DNA from: Shewanella schlegeliana
GTDB taxonomy: Bacteria; Pseudomonadota; Gammaproteobacteria; Enterobacterales; Shewanellaceae
Direction of reading: 5' to 3'
Length of the DNA: 64,000 nt
Assembly: GCF_016765635.1 (NCBI RefSeq)
Contig: NZ_JAESVD010000008.1
Coordinates: forward strand, 183,291-247,290
The notes beneath the pieces are model-generated. The model was not told where the DNA came from. It searched no databases and saw only the letters and a list, made by a program, of their open reading frames with translations. Positions 37,948 through 47,445 of this stretch are shown piece by piece (the first letter of the stretch is position 1; each line of letters starts with the position of its first letter). A program made the position numbers and the translations under genes.

Positions 37948-39375
37948 ATGAATATGCACATAGGCAATCAGGCAGCAAAATCACTGTCGCAAATGTTAAT
38001 CGAACAGCGCAACTGCTATGTAAATGAGCCCGCACCTAGCTATGACGCCAGAATTGAGCACCTAAAGAGCTTAAGAGCCGCCATCCTCAGCTATCAAGAG
38101 CAGCTCGTTGCCGCACTAAGCCGTGACTATGGTAATCGTTCGATTGATGACAGCATGATCTCCGATATCATGCCCTGCATTAACAACATCAATTACAGCC
38201 TCAAACACCTCAAGAAGTGGATGAAGCCAAGCTCCCGCCACGCAGGCCTGCTGCTGTCGCCAGCCAAAATTAAGGTGCACTACCAGCCATTAGGCGTGGT
38301 TGGTATTATCGTACCGTGGAACTTCCCTATCATGTTGTCAGTTGGACCACTTATCACCGCCTTAGCCGCGGGTAATCGCGCGATGATCAAGCTATCGGAA
38401 TTCACCCCAGAAACCAATCAAGTGATCAAGACGATGTTAAGCAGCATCTTTGATAGCAAACATGTGGTTTGTATTGAAGGGGAGGCCGAGGTTGCCGCTG
38501 CGTTTTCATCACTACCGTTCGACCACTTGCTGTTTACTGGCTCAACCACAGTTGGCCGCCATGTAATGCGCGCCGCTGCCGACAACCTCACCCCTGTCAC
38601 ACTCGAACTTGGCGGTAAGTCGCCGGTTATCGTGGCTAATGATATCGACATGGCTACCGCCGTTGAACGTATGATCTACGGTAAATGCTTAAATGCCGGA
38701 CAGATCTGTGTCGCCCCAGACTATGTGCTCGTTCCTCGTGTTAAGGTCGATAGCTTTATTCAGGCTTATAAGAAGAAGTTCACCAGCATGTATGGCCAAG
38801 TGAGTGACAACAAAGACTACGGCAGTGTGATTAATCAACGTCAGTTTGATAGGCTTATCCAGGTACTCGATGATGCCAAGAGTAAAGGTGCCTGTATTAT
38901 TAGCGCCAACGATGAAGCTATTAATAGCGACAAGCGCAAGATACCGACTCAGCTTATCTGCAATGCCACTGATGAGATGCTAGTGTTACAAGATGAGATT
39001 TTTGGTCCACTGCTGCCTGTCATCCCCTATGACAGCATCGATGAGGCAATAAACTACGTTAACCAGCGTCCTCGCCCGCTCGCCTTATATCTAATGAGCT
39101 TTGACAAAGAGATTCAGCAACATGTGCTGAATCACACTCACTCTGGCGGCGTCTGCATTAACGAAGCCGTATTTCACGTTGCAGCCGATGACGCCCCCTT
39201 CGGTGGGATTGGTCCATCGGGCATGGGACACTATCACGGTAAAGAGGGCTTCTTAACCTTCAGTCATGCTAAAACAGTGCTCAGTCGCGGTAAATATCTC
39301 AATACAGGTAAACTGGTCCACCCCCCCTATGGTGGTGTTATCCAGCGCCTATTGATGAAATTTTTCCTACGTTAA
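37948..39375 (+). CDS. Aldehyde dehydrogenase, coniferyl-aldehyde type
   Basis: A 475-residue NAD(P)-dependent enzyme of the class 3/coniferyl aldehyde dehydrogenase branch. VGIIVPWNFPIMLSVGPLIT, the catalytic Glu in LELGGKSPVIVA and the nucleophile Cys in NAGQICVAPDYVL are present. It oxidises a hydrophobic aldehyde to its acid; the exact substrate is not determined. A TetR operator precedes it and the regulator follows 13 bases after its stop. Confidence 0.88.
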   Translation: MNMHIGNQAAKSLSQMLIEQRNCYVNEPAPSYDARIEHLKSLRAAILSYQEQLVAALSRDYGNRSIDDSMISDIMPCINNINYSLKHLKKWMKPSSRHAGLLLSPAKIKVHYQPLGVVGIIVPWNFPIMLSVGPLITALAAGNRAMIKLSEFTPETNQVIKTMLSSIFDSKHVVCIEGEAEVAAAFSSLPFDHLLFTGSTTVGRHVMRAAADNLTPVTLELGGKSPVIVANDIDMATAVERMIYGKCLNAGQICVAPDYVLVPRVKVDSFIQAYKKKFTSMYGQVSDNKDYGSVINQRQFDRLIQVLDDAKSKGACIISANDEAINSDKRKIPTQLICNATDEMLVLQDEIFGPLLPVIPYDSIDEAINYVNQRPRPLALYLMSFDKEIQQHVLNHTHSGGVCINEAVFHVAADDAPFGGIGPSGMGHYHGKEGFLTFSHAKTVLSRGKYLNTGKLVHPPYGGVIQRLLMKFFLR

Positions 39376-39388
39376 TCGCAACTGAGCA

Positions 39389-39970
39389 GTGAACCCGATG
39401 AGTCGTATCGATAAAAAACAAGCCATATTGGACACAGCGTTGACACTATTTGTCAGCCAGGGCTTTTATGCCACCTCCACCGCCTCAATTGCCAAAAAAG
39501 CTGGGGTGGCAACTGGCACCCTGTTTCATCATTTCCCCTCAAAAGAAGCGCTGATCAACCACCTGTACCTATCGATTAAGCAGGAGTTTGCCGATGCTAT
39601 ACAGTCAAAAATCAGTCAAAAGGGGGAGTTAAAAACAGACGCTCAAAACCTATGGCAGGTTGCCATAAACTGGGCGATGGAAAATCCCCTTAAGCAGGAG
39701 TTTTTCCAGCAATATTCGATGTCTCCATCGATCGCATCGGAGGTCAGATTACAGGCAATGAATAGCATATTAGGCTTTATGGGACAGCTCATCAAACAGG
39801 GGCAAAAAGCAGGTGTTTTAGCAGATTATCCGCTATCCTTGATGTTAGAGAGTTGCCATGGCCAATATTTAGCGGCAACGCGATACTTTATAGACAACCC
39901 AACATCATGGAAAGATGAAGAGTATAAGCGTTCAAGCTTTGCAATGTTTTGGAATGCGATGAAAGCTTAG
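39389..39970 (+). CDS. TetR-family repressor
   Basis: A 193-residue protein with an N-terminal HTH (FYATSTASIAKKAGVATGTL, then FHHFPSKEALINHLY, about 26-60) and an all-helical ligand domain. It most likely binds the palindrome at 37899-37918 and responds to a lipid or aldehyde. The last 27 codons and stop are the first unit of a 96-bp tandem array that continues past the gene. Confidence 0.88.
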   Translation: MNPMSRIDKKQAILDTALTLFVSQGFYATSTASIAKKAGVATGTLFHHFPSKEALINHLYLSIKQEFADAIQSKISQKGELKTDAQNLWQVAINWAMENPLKQEFFQQYSMSPSIASEVRLQAMNSILGFMGQLIKQGQKAGVLADYPLSLMLESCHGQYLAATRYFIDNPTSWKDEEYKRSSFAMFWNAMKA

Positions 39971-40395
39971 CGAGCACGATATACGATAGACAACCCTGAA
40001 TAATGGAAAGATGAAGAGTATAAGCATTCAAGCTTTGCAATGTTTTGGAATGCGATGAAAGCTTAGCGAGCGCGATATACGATAGACAACCCTGAATAAT
40101 GGAAAGATGAAGAGTATAAGCGTTCAAGCTTTGCAATGTTTTGGAATGCGATGAAAGCTTAGCGAGCGCGATATACGATAGACAACCCTGAATAATGGAA
40201 AGATGAAGCGTATAAACGGTCAAGCTTTGCGGCTTTTTGTAACGGAGTTAAGGAACGCTATGAAAGCCTAACTAGCGAGATACGAGATACTTTAATAGTT
40301 CAGCCAGAATCATGGAAAGATGAAGCGTATAAATGCTCAAGCTTTGCGGCTTTTTGTGACGAAATGAAGGAACACAATAAAAGCCTAGCTTGATA
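39889..40395. repeat. 96-bp tandem repeat derived from the TetR gene 3' end
   Basis: Units start at about 39889 (inside the gene), 39985, 40081 and 40177; a more divergent fifth runs from about 40289. Each contains the segment encoding SWKDEEYKRSSFAMFWNAM with the stop. The spacing of units 2-4 is exactly 96 bases. No promoter or gene is visible in 39971-40470 apart from the repeats. Confidence 0.9.
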
Positions 40396-40470
40396 TGCGA
40401 TAACGGATTTAAACCTTAGCCTTGCTACAGTTATCGCGTTACTTGATGCATTATTCGAAGGAGTGAATAT

Positions 40471-40689
40471 ATGTTAAGAATGAAAACCGAATGCCGACGG
40501 TGCAAAACCAAGTTGGCGCGTAAAGAGGTCGCCTATATCTGCTCACTTGAGTGTACCTATTGCAAGCGCTGTAGCGAAGAGCTGCGTTACATCTGCGAGC
40601 ACTGCCAAGGCACCCTAGTTTTAAGGCCGACTCGATTAATTCAGCCAGTACAAATCTCTACCCCCGAACTGAAAAAATGCTCTGTGTAG
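40471..40689 (+). CDS. DUF1272 family zinc-ribbon protein
   Basis: A 72-residue protein with four CxxC-type pairs (CRRC, CSLECTYCKRC, CEHC) matching DUF1272, which probably binds two zinc ions. GGAG sits before the ATG. Function unknown; single gene with its own terminator. Confidence 0.85.
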   Translation: MLRMKTECRRCKTKLARKEVAYICSLECTYCKRCSEELRYICEHCQGTLVLRPTRLIQPVQISTPELKKCSV

Positions 40690-40710
40690 TGAGGGGCATT
40701 TATCAGTCAC

Positions 40711-40742
40711 AAAAGGTCAGCATTTGCTGACCTTTATTGTTT
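40711..40742 (+). terminator. Terminator after DUF1272 gene
   Basis: AAAAGGTCAGCA-TT-TGCTGACCTTT hairpin. Confidence 0.83.
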
Positions 40743-40781
40743 CCTAGTTCGTTAACATCTAGTCAATCAACACCATAAAGC

Positions 40782-42149
40782 CTAACACCTAGGTAGGCAT
40801 AAACTCACACATAAGCCCTTCTTATCGCGGTTATGCAAGCTAATAGTGCCATCGTGAGCCTCAACAATCTCACGACAAAGAGGTAAGCCCAATCCTGTAC
40901 CAGACTGTTTTGTCGAGTAAAAAGGTAGCAGTGCCTGCTGCAACACCTCTGCAGACATACCTAAGCCTTCATCCTTAACTTCGATACAGATCCCCTGAGT
41001 TGGATCGGCCAAGTTTAGCTCTCTGATCTCTAAGCTTATCTTAGTTAAATCTGAACCTGATTCATGCGCATTTTTGAGTAAGTTCAGCAATACCTGCTCC
41101 ATCTGAATAAGATCGAAGCTCATCGTTCGCTGAGGTAACTCCCCAAGAAGCGTAAACTGATAATGTTGCCTAAGCTGTTCGGTTAACCTCAGCCAATCAA
41201 CTGGCGCCTTGGTTGGCAGCGGCAATTTAGCGAAGCGGGCATAGTTGAAGATAAACTGGCTAAGATGGCTGGTACGATCTTCGATGGTATCGAAAATCAG
41301 CTTTAGCTTTGGGTCATTAAGTTCTTTCGTGATCATTCTTCCAGAGTTAACCATTGAGGCTATCGGTGCCACCGAATTATTCAGCTCATGGCTGATGATG
41401 CGAATAACCTTCTTCCATACCGCAACCTCTTGACGGTTCAGCTCTCTAGTCAGCTGCTTTAGTAGTACTAAGTGGTGGAACTGACCGTTTAATAGAAACT
41501 GTCCTCGGGATAGGTGCCAAGTTTCTAGCTCATTTTCATCGCCACCCCGACTAAGCGAAAACAAGCCATCCTTGGGGTTGTTAAGCGCCCCCACCAAGGC
41601 TTCGGGGGCCTCATTCAGTAGTTGCGACAGCGACATTCCTTCAATTCGCAGCCCGTTATTAAACAGATGTCGCGCCGCATCGTTGGCATAGATTATCCGT
41701 TTTTCATCATCGAGTAGCAGCATCACATTGGGCGAGCTTTGTATCACCTTATCGAGTAACAATTCACGCTGGTAAATATATTGCCGCTCTTTTCGTAGGG
41801 TTTGCGCCGACTCGTTAAATAGCTTTGCTAATGCCTTTAACTGGCTATCTCCGCTCACTGGAATGCTCACGCTAAAGTCATTATCTTTAAAGTTGAGTAA
41901 CCCCACCTCAAGCGCCATCAGGTTGCTGGCTAGTTGACGCGTCCCTAGATAACTCAACCCTGCCACCAAGAGCAATGCCACCAGTAATATCGACAAGTAC
42001 AAGCCGCTTTGCTGCTTGACCTCTTGTACTAGCTCTTCGGAGCCAAGCCCTAACAGACTGCCAAACGCCAGCACTAAGCCCAGCATTGATGCCATAACGG
42101 CACTGAGGATCAATTTCGCTCTAAGTGAAATCTGTAGCTTCAGACTCAT
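40782..42149 (-). CDS. NtrY-like sensor histidine kinase
   Basis: A 455-residue membrane kinase: two N-terminal helices (about 12-35, 44-65) with little periplasmic loop, HAMP, a PAS domain (about 125-190), HisKA with ISHELNNSVAPIASMVNSG (NtrY-type HELNN) and an ATPase domain ending GTGLGLPLCREIVEAHDGTI. It probably senses a membrane or cytosolic state and phosphorylates the adjoining NtrC-like regulator. Last gene of a seven-gene operon with an ABC efflux system. Confidence 0.9.
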   Translation of the reverse strand: MSLKLQISLRAKLILSAVMASMLGLVLAFGSLLGLGSEELVQEVKQQSGLYLSILLVALLLVAGLSYLGTRQLASNLMALEVGLLNFKDNDFSVSIPVSGDSQLKALAKLFNESAQTLRKERQYIYQRELLLDKVIQSSPNVMLLLDDEKRIIYANDAARHLFNNGLRIEGMSLSQLLNEAPEALVGALNNPKDGLFSLSRGGDENELETWHLSRGQFLLNGQFHHLVLLKQLTRELNRQEVAVWKKVIRIISHELNNSVAPIASMVNSGRMITKELNDPKLKLIFDTIEDRTSHLSQFIFNYARFAKLPLPTKAPVDWLRLTEQLRQHYQFTLLGELPQRTMSFDLIQMEQVLLNLLKNAHESGSDLTKISLEIRELNLADPTQGICIEVKDEGLGMSAEVLQQALLPFYSTKQSGTGLGLPLCREIVEAHDGTISLHNRDKKGLCVSLCLPRC

Positions 42150-42179
42150 ATTGTTATTATTGTCCTTTCCCAGAGTAAA

Positions 42180-43625
42180 TTATTTATCTATGCCATATTT
42201 TTCCATACGCCGATACAAGGCTTGTCGGCTCAGGCCTAAAGATTTGGCCACCCGTGCAATCACGCCCCGGTGTTGCGCTAATGCCGACTCGATACTTGCC
42301 TTCTCATCTCGCGCCGTAGCAGCGCCAGAAGTTACCTCTGAGTTGGGTCGCAATTCAGTTTGGACAACATCTACTTCAGTCGGCGAAATCGGCGACTTTT
42401 TTTCAGTCTCCAAAGGGTTAGACAAGCCTTTAGAATCTAGAGTCGGCTCGCTGTGTAACTCAAGGCCAAAATCCTCAACGGTTAACTCAGACGAACTCGC
42501 CAAAATCACCGCTCGTCTACAGGCATTTTCCAACTCGCGGACGTTACCTGGCCAAGGGGGTGCCTGTAGAGCCAGTTGAGTCTGATGAGATAGTGAAAAG
42601 TCAGTGCCAATAAAGTGCTCAACCAAGGGCAACACATCATCTTTACGTTCTTTAAGCGCGGGCAATGGCAGTTCAATCACATTAAGGCGGTAGAAGAGAT
42701 CCTCACGAAATCGCCCCGCTTGAATATCTTGCGCCAAATCGGCGTTAGTGGCACTGAGCACCCGAACATTCACCTTGCGGGTTTGATGGCTACCGAGTCG
42801 TTCAAACTCACCAGTTTGCAATACGCGAAGCAGTTTCACTTGGCCTGAAAGTGGCAGATTACCAATTTCATCTAAAAACAGTGTGCCACCATCGGCGGCT
42901 TCAAACCGGCCTATGCGAGTCTTAGTCGCCCCAGTAAAAGCGCCCGCTTCAGCGCCAAACAGTTCAGCTTCGAGTAAGTCCATCGGTAGCGCACCAATGT
43001 TAACCTTGATAAAGGGCCGCTGCTTTAACGATGAATTAGCGTGGATAATATCGGCGAGCTTATCTTTACCTGCACCGTTAGGCCCTGTGATCAGCACCGA
43101 CACATCAGATTTAGCAATCTGCAGCGCTAGATCGACACAGCGCTGCATCGCGCCGCTATTAAAGACGATGCCGCACAGGTCGGCATCTTTAATCGCTGCC
43201 ATACGTTGGTTTTCAACTCGGCTTAGCTTGGCGTTATCTTTTGCCAGACGATGCAGCGAAATTAAATTATTAATACTGGTTAGGAGTTTTGCATCATCCC
43301 AAGGTTTACCCATGTAGTCAGCCGCGCCCTCTTTGACTAATTCTACGGCTAGTTCAAGCTGAGTCCAGGCGGTAAGTAAGATAATTGGCAGCTTCGGCTG
43401 TTGCTGTCTAAAAGCATAAAACAGACTGCGTCCCTCTTCACCAGAAGTGGTGTCTTGGGTGAAGTTCATGTCTTGTACCACCAGCGCCACATCATGTAGC
43501 CCCACGAGTTCGAGAGCGACATCGGGTGATAGGCAGGTAAGCGTCTGATAACCATTGAGCTCTAGCATTAAGGCCAAGGCATTACACACAGCTTGGTTAT
43601 CATCGACAATCAGGATTTTATCCAT
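42180..43625 (-). CDS. NtrC-like sigma-54-dependent response regulator
   Basis: A 481-residue protein: receiver (MDKILIVDDNQAVCNALALM; acceptor Asp in LVVQDMNFTQ), AAA+ domain with Walker A GPNGAGKDK (a variant of GESGTGKE), the sigma-54 contact loop GAFTGA and LFLDEIGNLPL, and a C-terminal Fis-type HTH (VAKSLGLSRQALYRRMEKYG). It should activate a sigma-54 promoter; the best candidate in this neighbourhood is at 48764-48779, before its own operon, with phased TGTCCG sites upstream. Confidence 0.91.
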   Translation of the reverse strand: MDKILIVDDNQAVCNALALMLELNGYQTLTCLSPDVALELVGLHDVALVVQDMNFTQDTTSGEEGRSLFYAFRQQQPKLPIILLTAWTQLELAVELVKEGAADYMGKPWDDAKLLTSINNLISLHRLAKDNAKLSRVENQRMAAIKDADLCGIVFNSGAMQRCVDLALQIAKSDVSVLITGPNGAGKDKLADIIHANSSLKQRPFIKVNIGALPMDLLEAELFGAEAGAFTGATKTRIGRFEAADGGTLFLDEIGNLPLSGQVKLLRVLQTGEFERLGSHQTRKVNVRVLSATNADLAQDIQAGRFREDLFYRLNVIELPLPALKERKDDVLPLVEHFIGTDFSLSHQTQLALQAPPWPGNVRELENACRRAVILASSSELTVEDFGLELHSEPTLDSKGLSNPLETEKKSPISPTEVDVVQTELRPNSEVTSGAATARDEKASIESALAQHRGVIARVAKSLGLSRQALYRRMEKYGIDK

Positions 43626-43750
43626 AAACTCGTTATTATTAATTGTGTTAGAGGGCTGACTATAAAACTAACTGAAAGCCAAACAGAGTTAAAGAAAAGC
43701 TCACACCTGGTTAATAATTAGATAACATTTCTACGCATCAACAGTGCGAG

Positions 43751-44980
43751 TTACACACTACGAGTGGCTGTTGCTGGCGAGATTTTTGCCGCTTTTTGTG
43801 CTGGTAAAATAACTGCTATGGTGGTGAGTACCAGTAAGCCTGCCACCGTAGCTATCGGATAGATAAGCTCTAGCTTAGGCAAACTGTAAAGTGTCATTAA
43901 TTGCTGACCAAGTTGCACCGCAATCAAGCCGCCGAGCAGCCCCCCAACGAGACACAACAAGTAGTTTTCCACTAGAAAGAAGCTAACAATATCGCGCTTC
44001 TTCGCCCCAAGGGCTCGACGTGTACCTATCTGCTTAGTGCGGCGCTCAATATTAAACATCACCATACCAGCAAGGCCTAAAGAGGTGATAAGCAGCAATA
44101 ACACCACCATCATAGACAGCACCGTCGCCATCAGCTCATGGTCACGGTATGAGCTGTTGCGATGCTCAGTGATTGTGGTGAAGCCACTCACCACACGATT
44201 AGGGTGTTCTTTATGCAGCGCTGCTGGAATTGCTTCTTTTAAATCAGCAATGGCTGACTCATCCGCACGCACTAAGAATCGAGTGAAAGCGGATCCCAAT
44301 TCAGTATTAAGGATCACACTGCGATTGATATTTGAATAATCAACCCAAGCACTTTGCAAGCGCTCGACCACACCAATAATTTTCATTGGTTGATCGCCAA
44401 TATTGCCGCGATACATCACTTGACCGATTGCGGGTTCATCACCAAAGGTGTCTTTAGCAAAGTCAGCAGAGACAATCGCCAAACTTGCCAGCTCAGGGCC
44501 ACCACTACTCACCTCATCAGGATAGAAATTACGCCCCTCAATCAACTTTACCCCTAAGGTTGACAACATCTGCTCATCACCATAATAAAGCGCTGCATTT
44601 GGAGTATCTTTACGCTCCTCCTCACTCGTGCCATAGGAGAAGTTAGAAGACCAACCGCCACCACTGAGTGGTGTCATACTGCTTGAGGTTGCAGCTTTGA
44701 CGCCATCTAAGTTACGTATAATCTCGACGTCAATCAGGTTCTGCTCGTGAGCAATAATAGATTCATCGAAATTATAAACCGTTAAATCAAAGACCTCCGA
44801 CTCTACAATCCCAGACTCTCTAGCTATCAGGCCTACACGCTCAGCGATAATAAAGCTGGCATTGGCAACAATTGCCACCGACAAGATGATTTGAATTAGC
44901 AGTAATAAAGGGCCGCTTTTATTACGCATTAACATGCTTAATATGGGTTTAATTTGAAACATAATGAAGTCCTTTGTCAT
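43751..44980 (-). CDS. ABC transporter permease (FtsX/MacB type) 1
   Basis: A 409-residue permease with one N-terminal helix, a large periplasmic MacB-like domain (about 50-280) and three C-terminal helices. The FtsX region has NIERRTKQIGTRRALGAKKRDI. It pairs with the next permease and the LolD-like ATPase. Such MacB-type systems expel envelope substrates (peptides, lipoproteins, antibiotics) by mechanotransmission rather than transport through the membrane. Confidence 0.88.
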   Translation of the reverse strand: MTKDFIMFQIKPILSMLMRNKSGPLLLLIQIILSVAIVANASFIIAERVGLIARESGIVESEVFDLTVYNFDESIIAHEQNLIDVEIIRNLDGVKAATSSSMTPLSGGGWSSNFSYGTSEEERKDTPNAALYYGDEQMLSTLGVKLIEGRNFYPDEVSSGGPELASLAIVSADFAKDTFGDEPAIGQVMYRGNIGDQPMKIIGVVERLQSAWVDYSNINRSVILNTELGSAFTRFLVRADESAIADLKEAIPAALHKEHPNRVVSGFTTITEHRNSSYRDHELMATVLSMMVVLLLLITSLGLAGMVMFNIERRTKQIGTRRALGAKKRDIVSFFLVENYLLCLVGGLLGGLIAVQLGQQLMTLYSLPKLELIYPIATVAGLLVLTTIAVILPAQKAAKISPATATRSV

Positions 44981-44988
44981 TCTGTACT

Positions 44989-46293
44989 TTATTGGCTCTT
45001 GAGATAAACACTGGGATTAGTGCTGCAGATACGCCATGCGGGATAAATGCCTGCAACAATGGCAGCACTAACGGCGATAACAGGGGCAATCAGCCACATG
45101 CTTTGATCCAGTTGCGCCAGTGAGGCTTCCAAATCGAATTTAGAGGATAAGAAGTACAGTGCCATCCAAGCCCAGAACAACCCAAGAGCGCCACCACAAA
45201 AGCCAATTAAGCCCACTTCCACGAGATGTTGAGAGAAGATCTGTAAACGACTGGCACCAATGGCTCGCCTGACCCCCACTTCTGGCGCGCGCTTTAAGAA
45301 TTTAGCCAAGAGTAGACCCAGCATATTGACTAAACAGACCACCAAAAACAGCGCACTTAAGCCCACTAAGACCTTGTTGTCTTCTGAGACGACTTTGTTA
45401 AAGTTCAACCACTGAGCGACATCTCGAATCTCACCGCGAGCATCGGGGCGCTTAAAACGGCCAACCTGCTGTTGCTGCTCCACGTAACGTCCTAACCACT
45501 CTTGGTATTCTTGCTGCTTTGCACTGGTATCTAACTCAGCCCAATATTGCAGCCAATGCATCTCAGAGTTCAGTCTGTCTTGATAGGTGCGTATATCTTC
45601 ATGACGCCAGCTTTGGTTATTGCCCCAGCTTTCATACTCCTCGATAGGCGCGAGTGAGAAAGGCACATAAACACGAGCGGAGTCATTAAAAGCCCCGTTG
45701 TTAACGTCGTAATATTTAGGGCTCGGGTTCCAGTTCTCGATGACGCCAACCACTTGATAAGGTTTACGATTCAGTAGCAGCGTTTTACCTACGCTATCGC
45801 CACCACCAAAGACCTCTTTATTCATATCCTCACTAATGACCACCTTGTAGCCGCCCTCTTCATCGACTTGCTTGTCCCAGCTGCGACCATAGATAAACGG
45901 CACATCAAACAAGGCGAAAAAGTCACCTCCTGTTACCCGCACGCTTTCTAAAATGGGCGAGAAATTGACATCCTCAGTCTGCACAGCAAGGCCGGTTCTA
46001 AACATCGCTGCCTGCTTTACTGGCACATCACTCTGGCTGAGATTAATCGCATCTTGATAGGTGATCTGCTCGTTAATCGTCTCCCAAGTATCATTGTCGT
46101 GGCTCATCAGCTGCACCGCAAATAACTGCGATGAGCGCTCGCCAGCAGGATTAATCGATGCCATCTTGTAGATATTCAAAGTGGTGATAGTGATGCCTAT
46201 GCCGATAGAGATGGCGAGGATCATCAGTAGAGATAGAAACGGCGTCTTCTTGATGCTGCGCCAAGCTAGATCCAGATAATAAAAAAACATCAT
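44989..46293 (-). CDS. ABC transporter permease (FtsX/MacB type) 2
   Basis: A 434-residue paralog of the first permease with the same layout; the FtsX motif reads FLKRAPEVGVRRAIGASRLQ. Eight bases separate the two permease genes. The large periplasmic domains differ, so the complex is probably a heterodimer. Confidence 0.88.
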   Translation of the reverse strand: MMFFYYLDLAWRSIKKTPFLSLLMILAISIGIGITITTLNIYKMASINPAGERSSQLFAVQLMSHDNDTWETINEQITYQDAINLSQSDVPVKQAAMFRTGLAVQTEDVNFSPILESVRVTGGDFFALFDVPFIYGRSWDKQVDEEGGYKVVISEDMNKEVFGGGDSVGKTLLLNRKPYQVVGVIENWNPSPKYYDVNNGAFNDSARVYVPFSLAPIEEYESWGNNQSWRHEDIRTYQDRLNSEMHWLQYWAELDTSAKQQEYQEWLGRYVEQQQQVGRFKRPDARGEIRDVAQWLNFNKVVSEDNKVLVGLSALFLVVCLVNMLGLLLAKFLKRAPEVGVRRAIGASRLQIFSQHLVEVGLIGFCGGALGLFWAWMALYFLSSKFDLEASLAQLDQSMWLIAPVIAVSAAIVAGIYPAWRICSTNPSVYLKSQ

Positions 46294-46311
46294 GCTCTCC
46301 TTAGCAAACCA

Positions 46312-47043
46312 TTAAGCTACTGACGCAGCATCGGCGATGGTCAGAGGCTTTTGCTCTGACTGGCCACCTTGGTACATGGTGAAATCACACACCTGGCCAT
46401 CGACAATCTGAATATTACGCTGAGCCCGACGAGCAAGATCCGCATCGTGGGTGACCATGATGATGGTGGTACCCGCCTTGTTAATATCTTCAAGTAACTC
46501 CATCACCTGACGCGCCATTAGGCTATCTAAGTTACCGGTTGGCTCATCGGCGAGTAAAAATCTAGGCTCACCCGCTAATGCCCTAGCAATAGCAACGCGC
46601 TGCTGCTGCCCACCAGAGAGCTGAGTAGGCAGATGCTTCATTCTTGAGGCAAGCCCGACCTGCTCAAGCGCGCGCTCGACACGGATTTTGCGCTCTTTGG
46701 CATTAAAACCGCGATAGCGCAGTGGCACCTCGACGTTCTCAGCAAGGTTTAAGTCAGATATCAGGTTAAACCCCTGAAAAATAAAACCGATTTTCTCATT
46801 TCGAATAGCCGCACTCTTGTTGTCACTCAAGTTGGAAATATTGACGCCATCGAGAAAGTAGTCGCCATGGGTAAAGCCTTCGAGTAATCCAGCAATGTTC
46901 AAAAAGGTGGTTTTACCCGAACCTGATGGTCCGGTAACCGCAACAAATTCGCCTTCGTTAACCTCTAAGTTAAAGTCTCGTAATGCATGGGTTTCCACTA
47001 AATCCGTTTTAAATACTTTGCTGATGTTGTTCATCGATAACAT
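46312..47043 (-). CDS. ABC transporter ATPase (MacB/LolD type)
   Basis: A 243-residue ATPase with Walker [11 protein letters not shown], signature [15 protein letters not shown], Walker [13 protein letters not shown] and switch His in VTHDADLA. The LSGGQQQRV and TGNLD words are characteristic of the LolD/MacB/FtsE group. It powers the two permeases downstream. Confidence 0.93.
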   Translation of the reverse strand: MLSMNNISKVFKTDLVETHALRDFNLEVNEGEFVAVTGPSGSGKTTFLNIAGLLEGFTHGDYFLDGVNISNLSDNKSAAIRNEKIGFIFQGFNLISDLNLAENVEVPLRYRGFNAKERKIRVERALEQVGLASRMKHLPTQLSGGQQQRVAIARALAGEPRFLLADEPTGNLDSLMARQVMELLEDINKAGTTIIMVTHDADLARRAQRNIQIVDGQVCDFTMYQGGQSEQKPLTIADAASVA

Positions 47044-47122
47044 AGTCTATATTCCTTTAATTCTGTTTATCCATCACACTAAAAACGGCTTGGTGATCTG
47101 TATTCATTTTGATTTAAACCGC

Positions 47123-47413
47123 TTATTGGGTAAGCGATGAAATGAGGCACTCGAGAGTACGGCTGATTAGCTGCCCAATAATCTGGCCATCACTCAGCGC
47201 GACATCAGACACTGTACTTAAATTCGATTCTGCACCACTGCCAAACTCAATCAGGTTAAGCCCGATAAACATCCAGTCTCCCGCCCTATCGGTCGATACC
47301 TGCACCGCTAGTACCAACAACATGAGTACCGCTGCGGTAATGGCTTGATGTTTGTTCATCTGCTTAACTTTGCGACTAACTTTGCTATTAACTCTGCTAA
47401 TTGCTTTATTCAT
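47123..47413 (-). CDS. Small membrane protein of unknown function
   Basis: A 96-residue protein with one helix (AITAAVLMLLVLAVQVS, about 24-40) and a polar remainder. The start could be the internal Met of MNKHQ. Its place between the adaptor and the ATPase genes suggests an accessory role in the efflux complex. Not recognised. Confidence 0.55.
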   Translation of the reverse strand: MNKAISRVNSKVSRKVKQMNKHQAITAAVLMLLVLAVQVSTDRAGDWMFIGLNLIEFGSGAESNLSTVSDVALSDGQIIGQLISRTLECLISSLTQ

Positions 47414-47445
47414 TGTCAGCTTCCATATTCGGCTTCCTTATTCAG

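Noticed and set aside
39888..40223. 111-codon repetitive reading frame on the minus strand
   Set aside because: It is the antisense of the 96-bp tandem repeats; the apparent protein repeats come from the DNA array.
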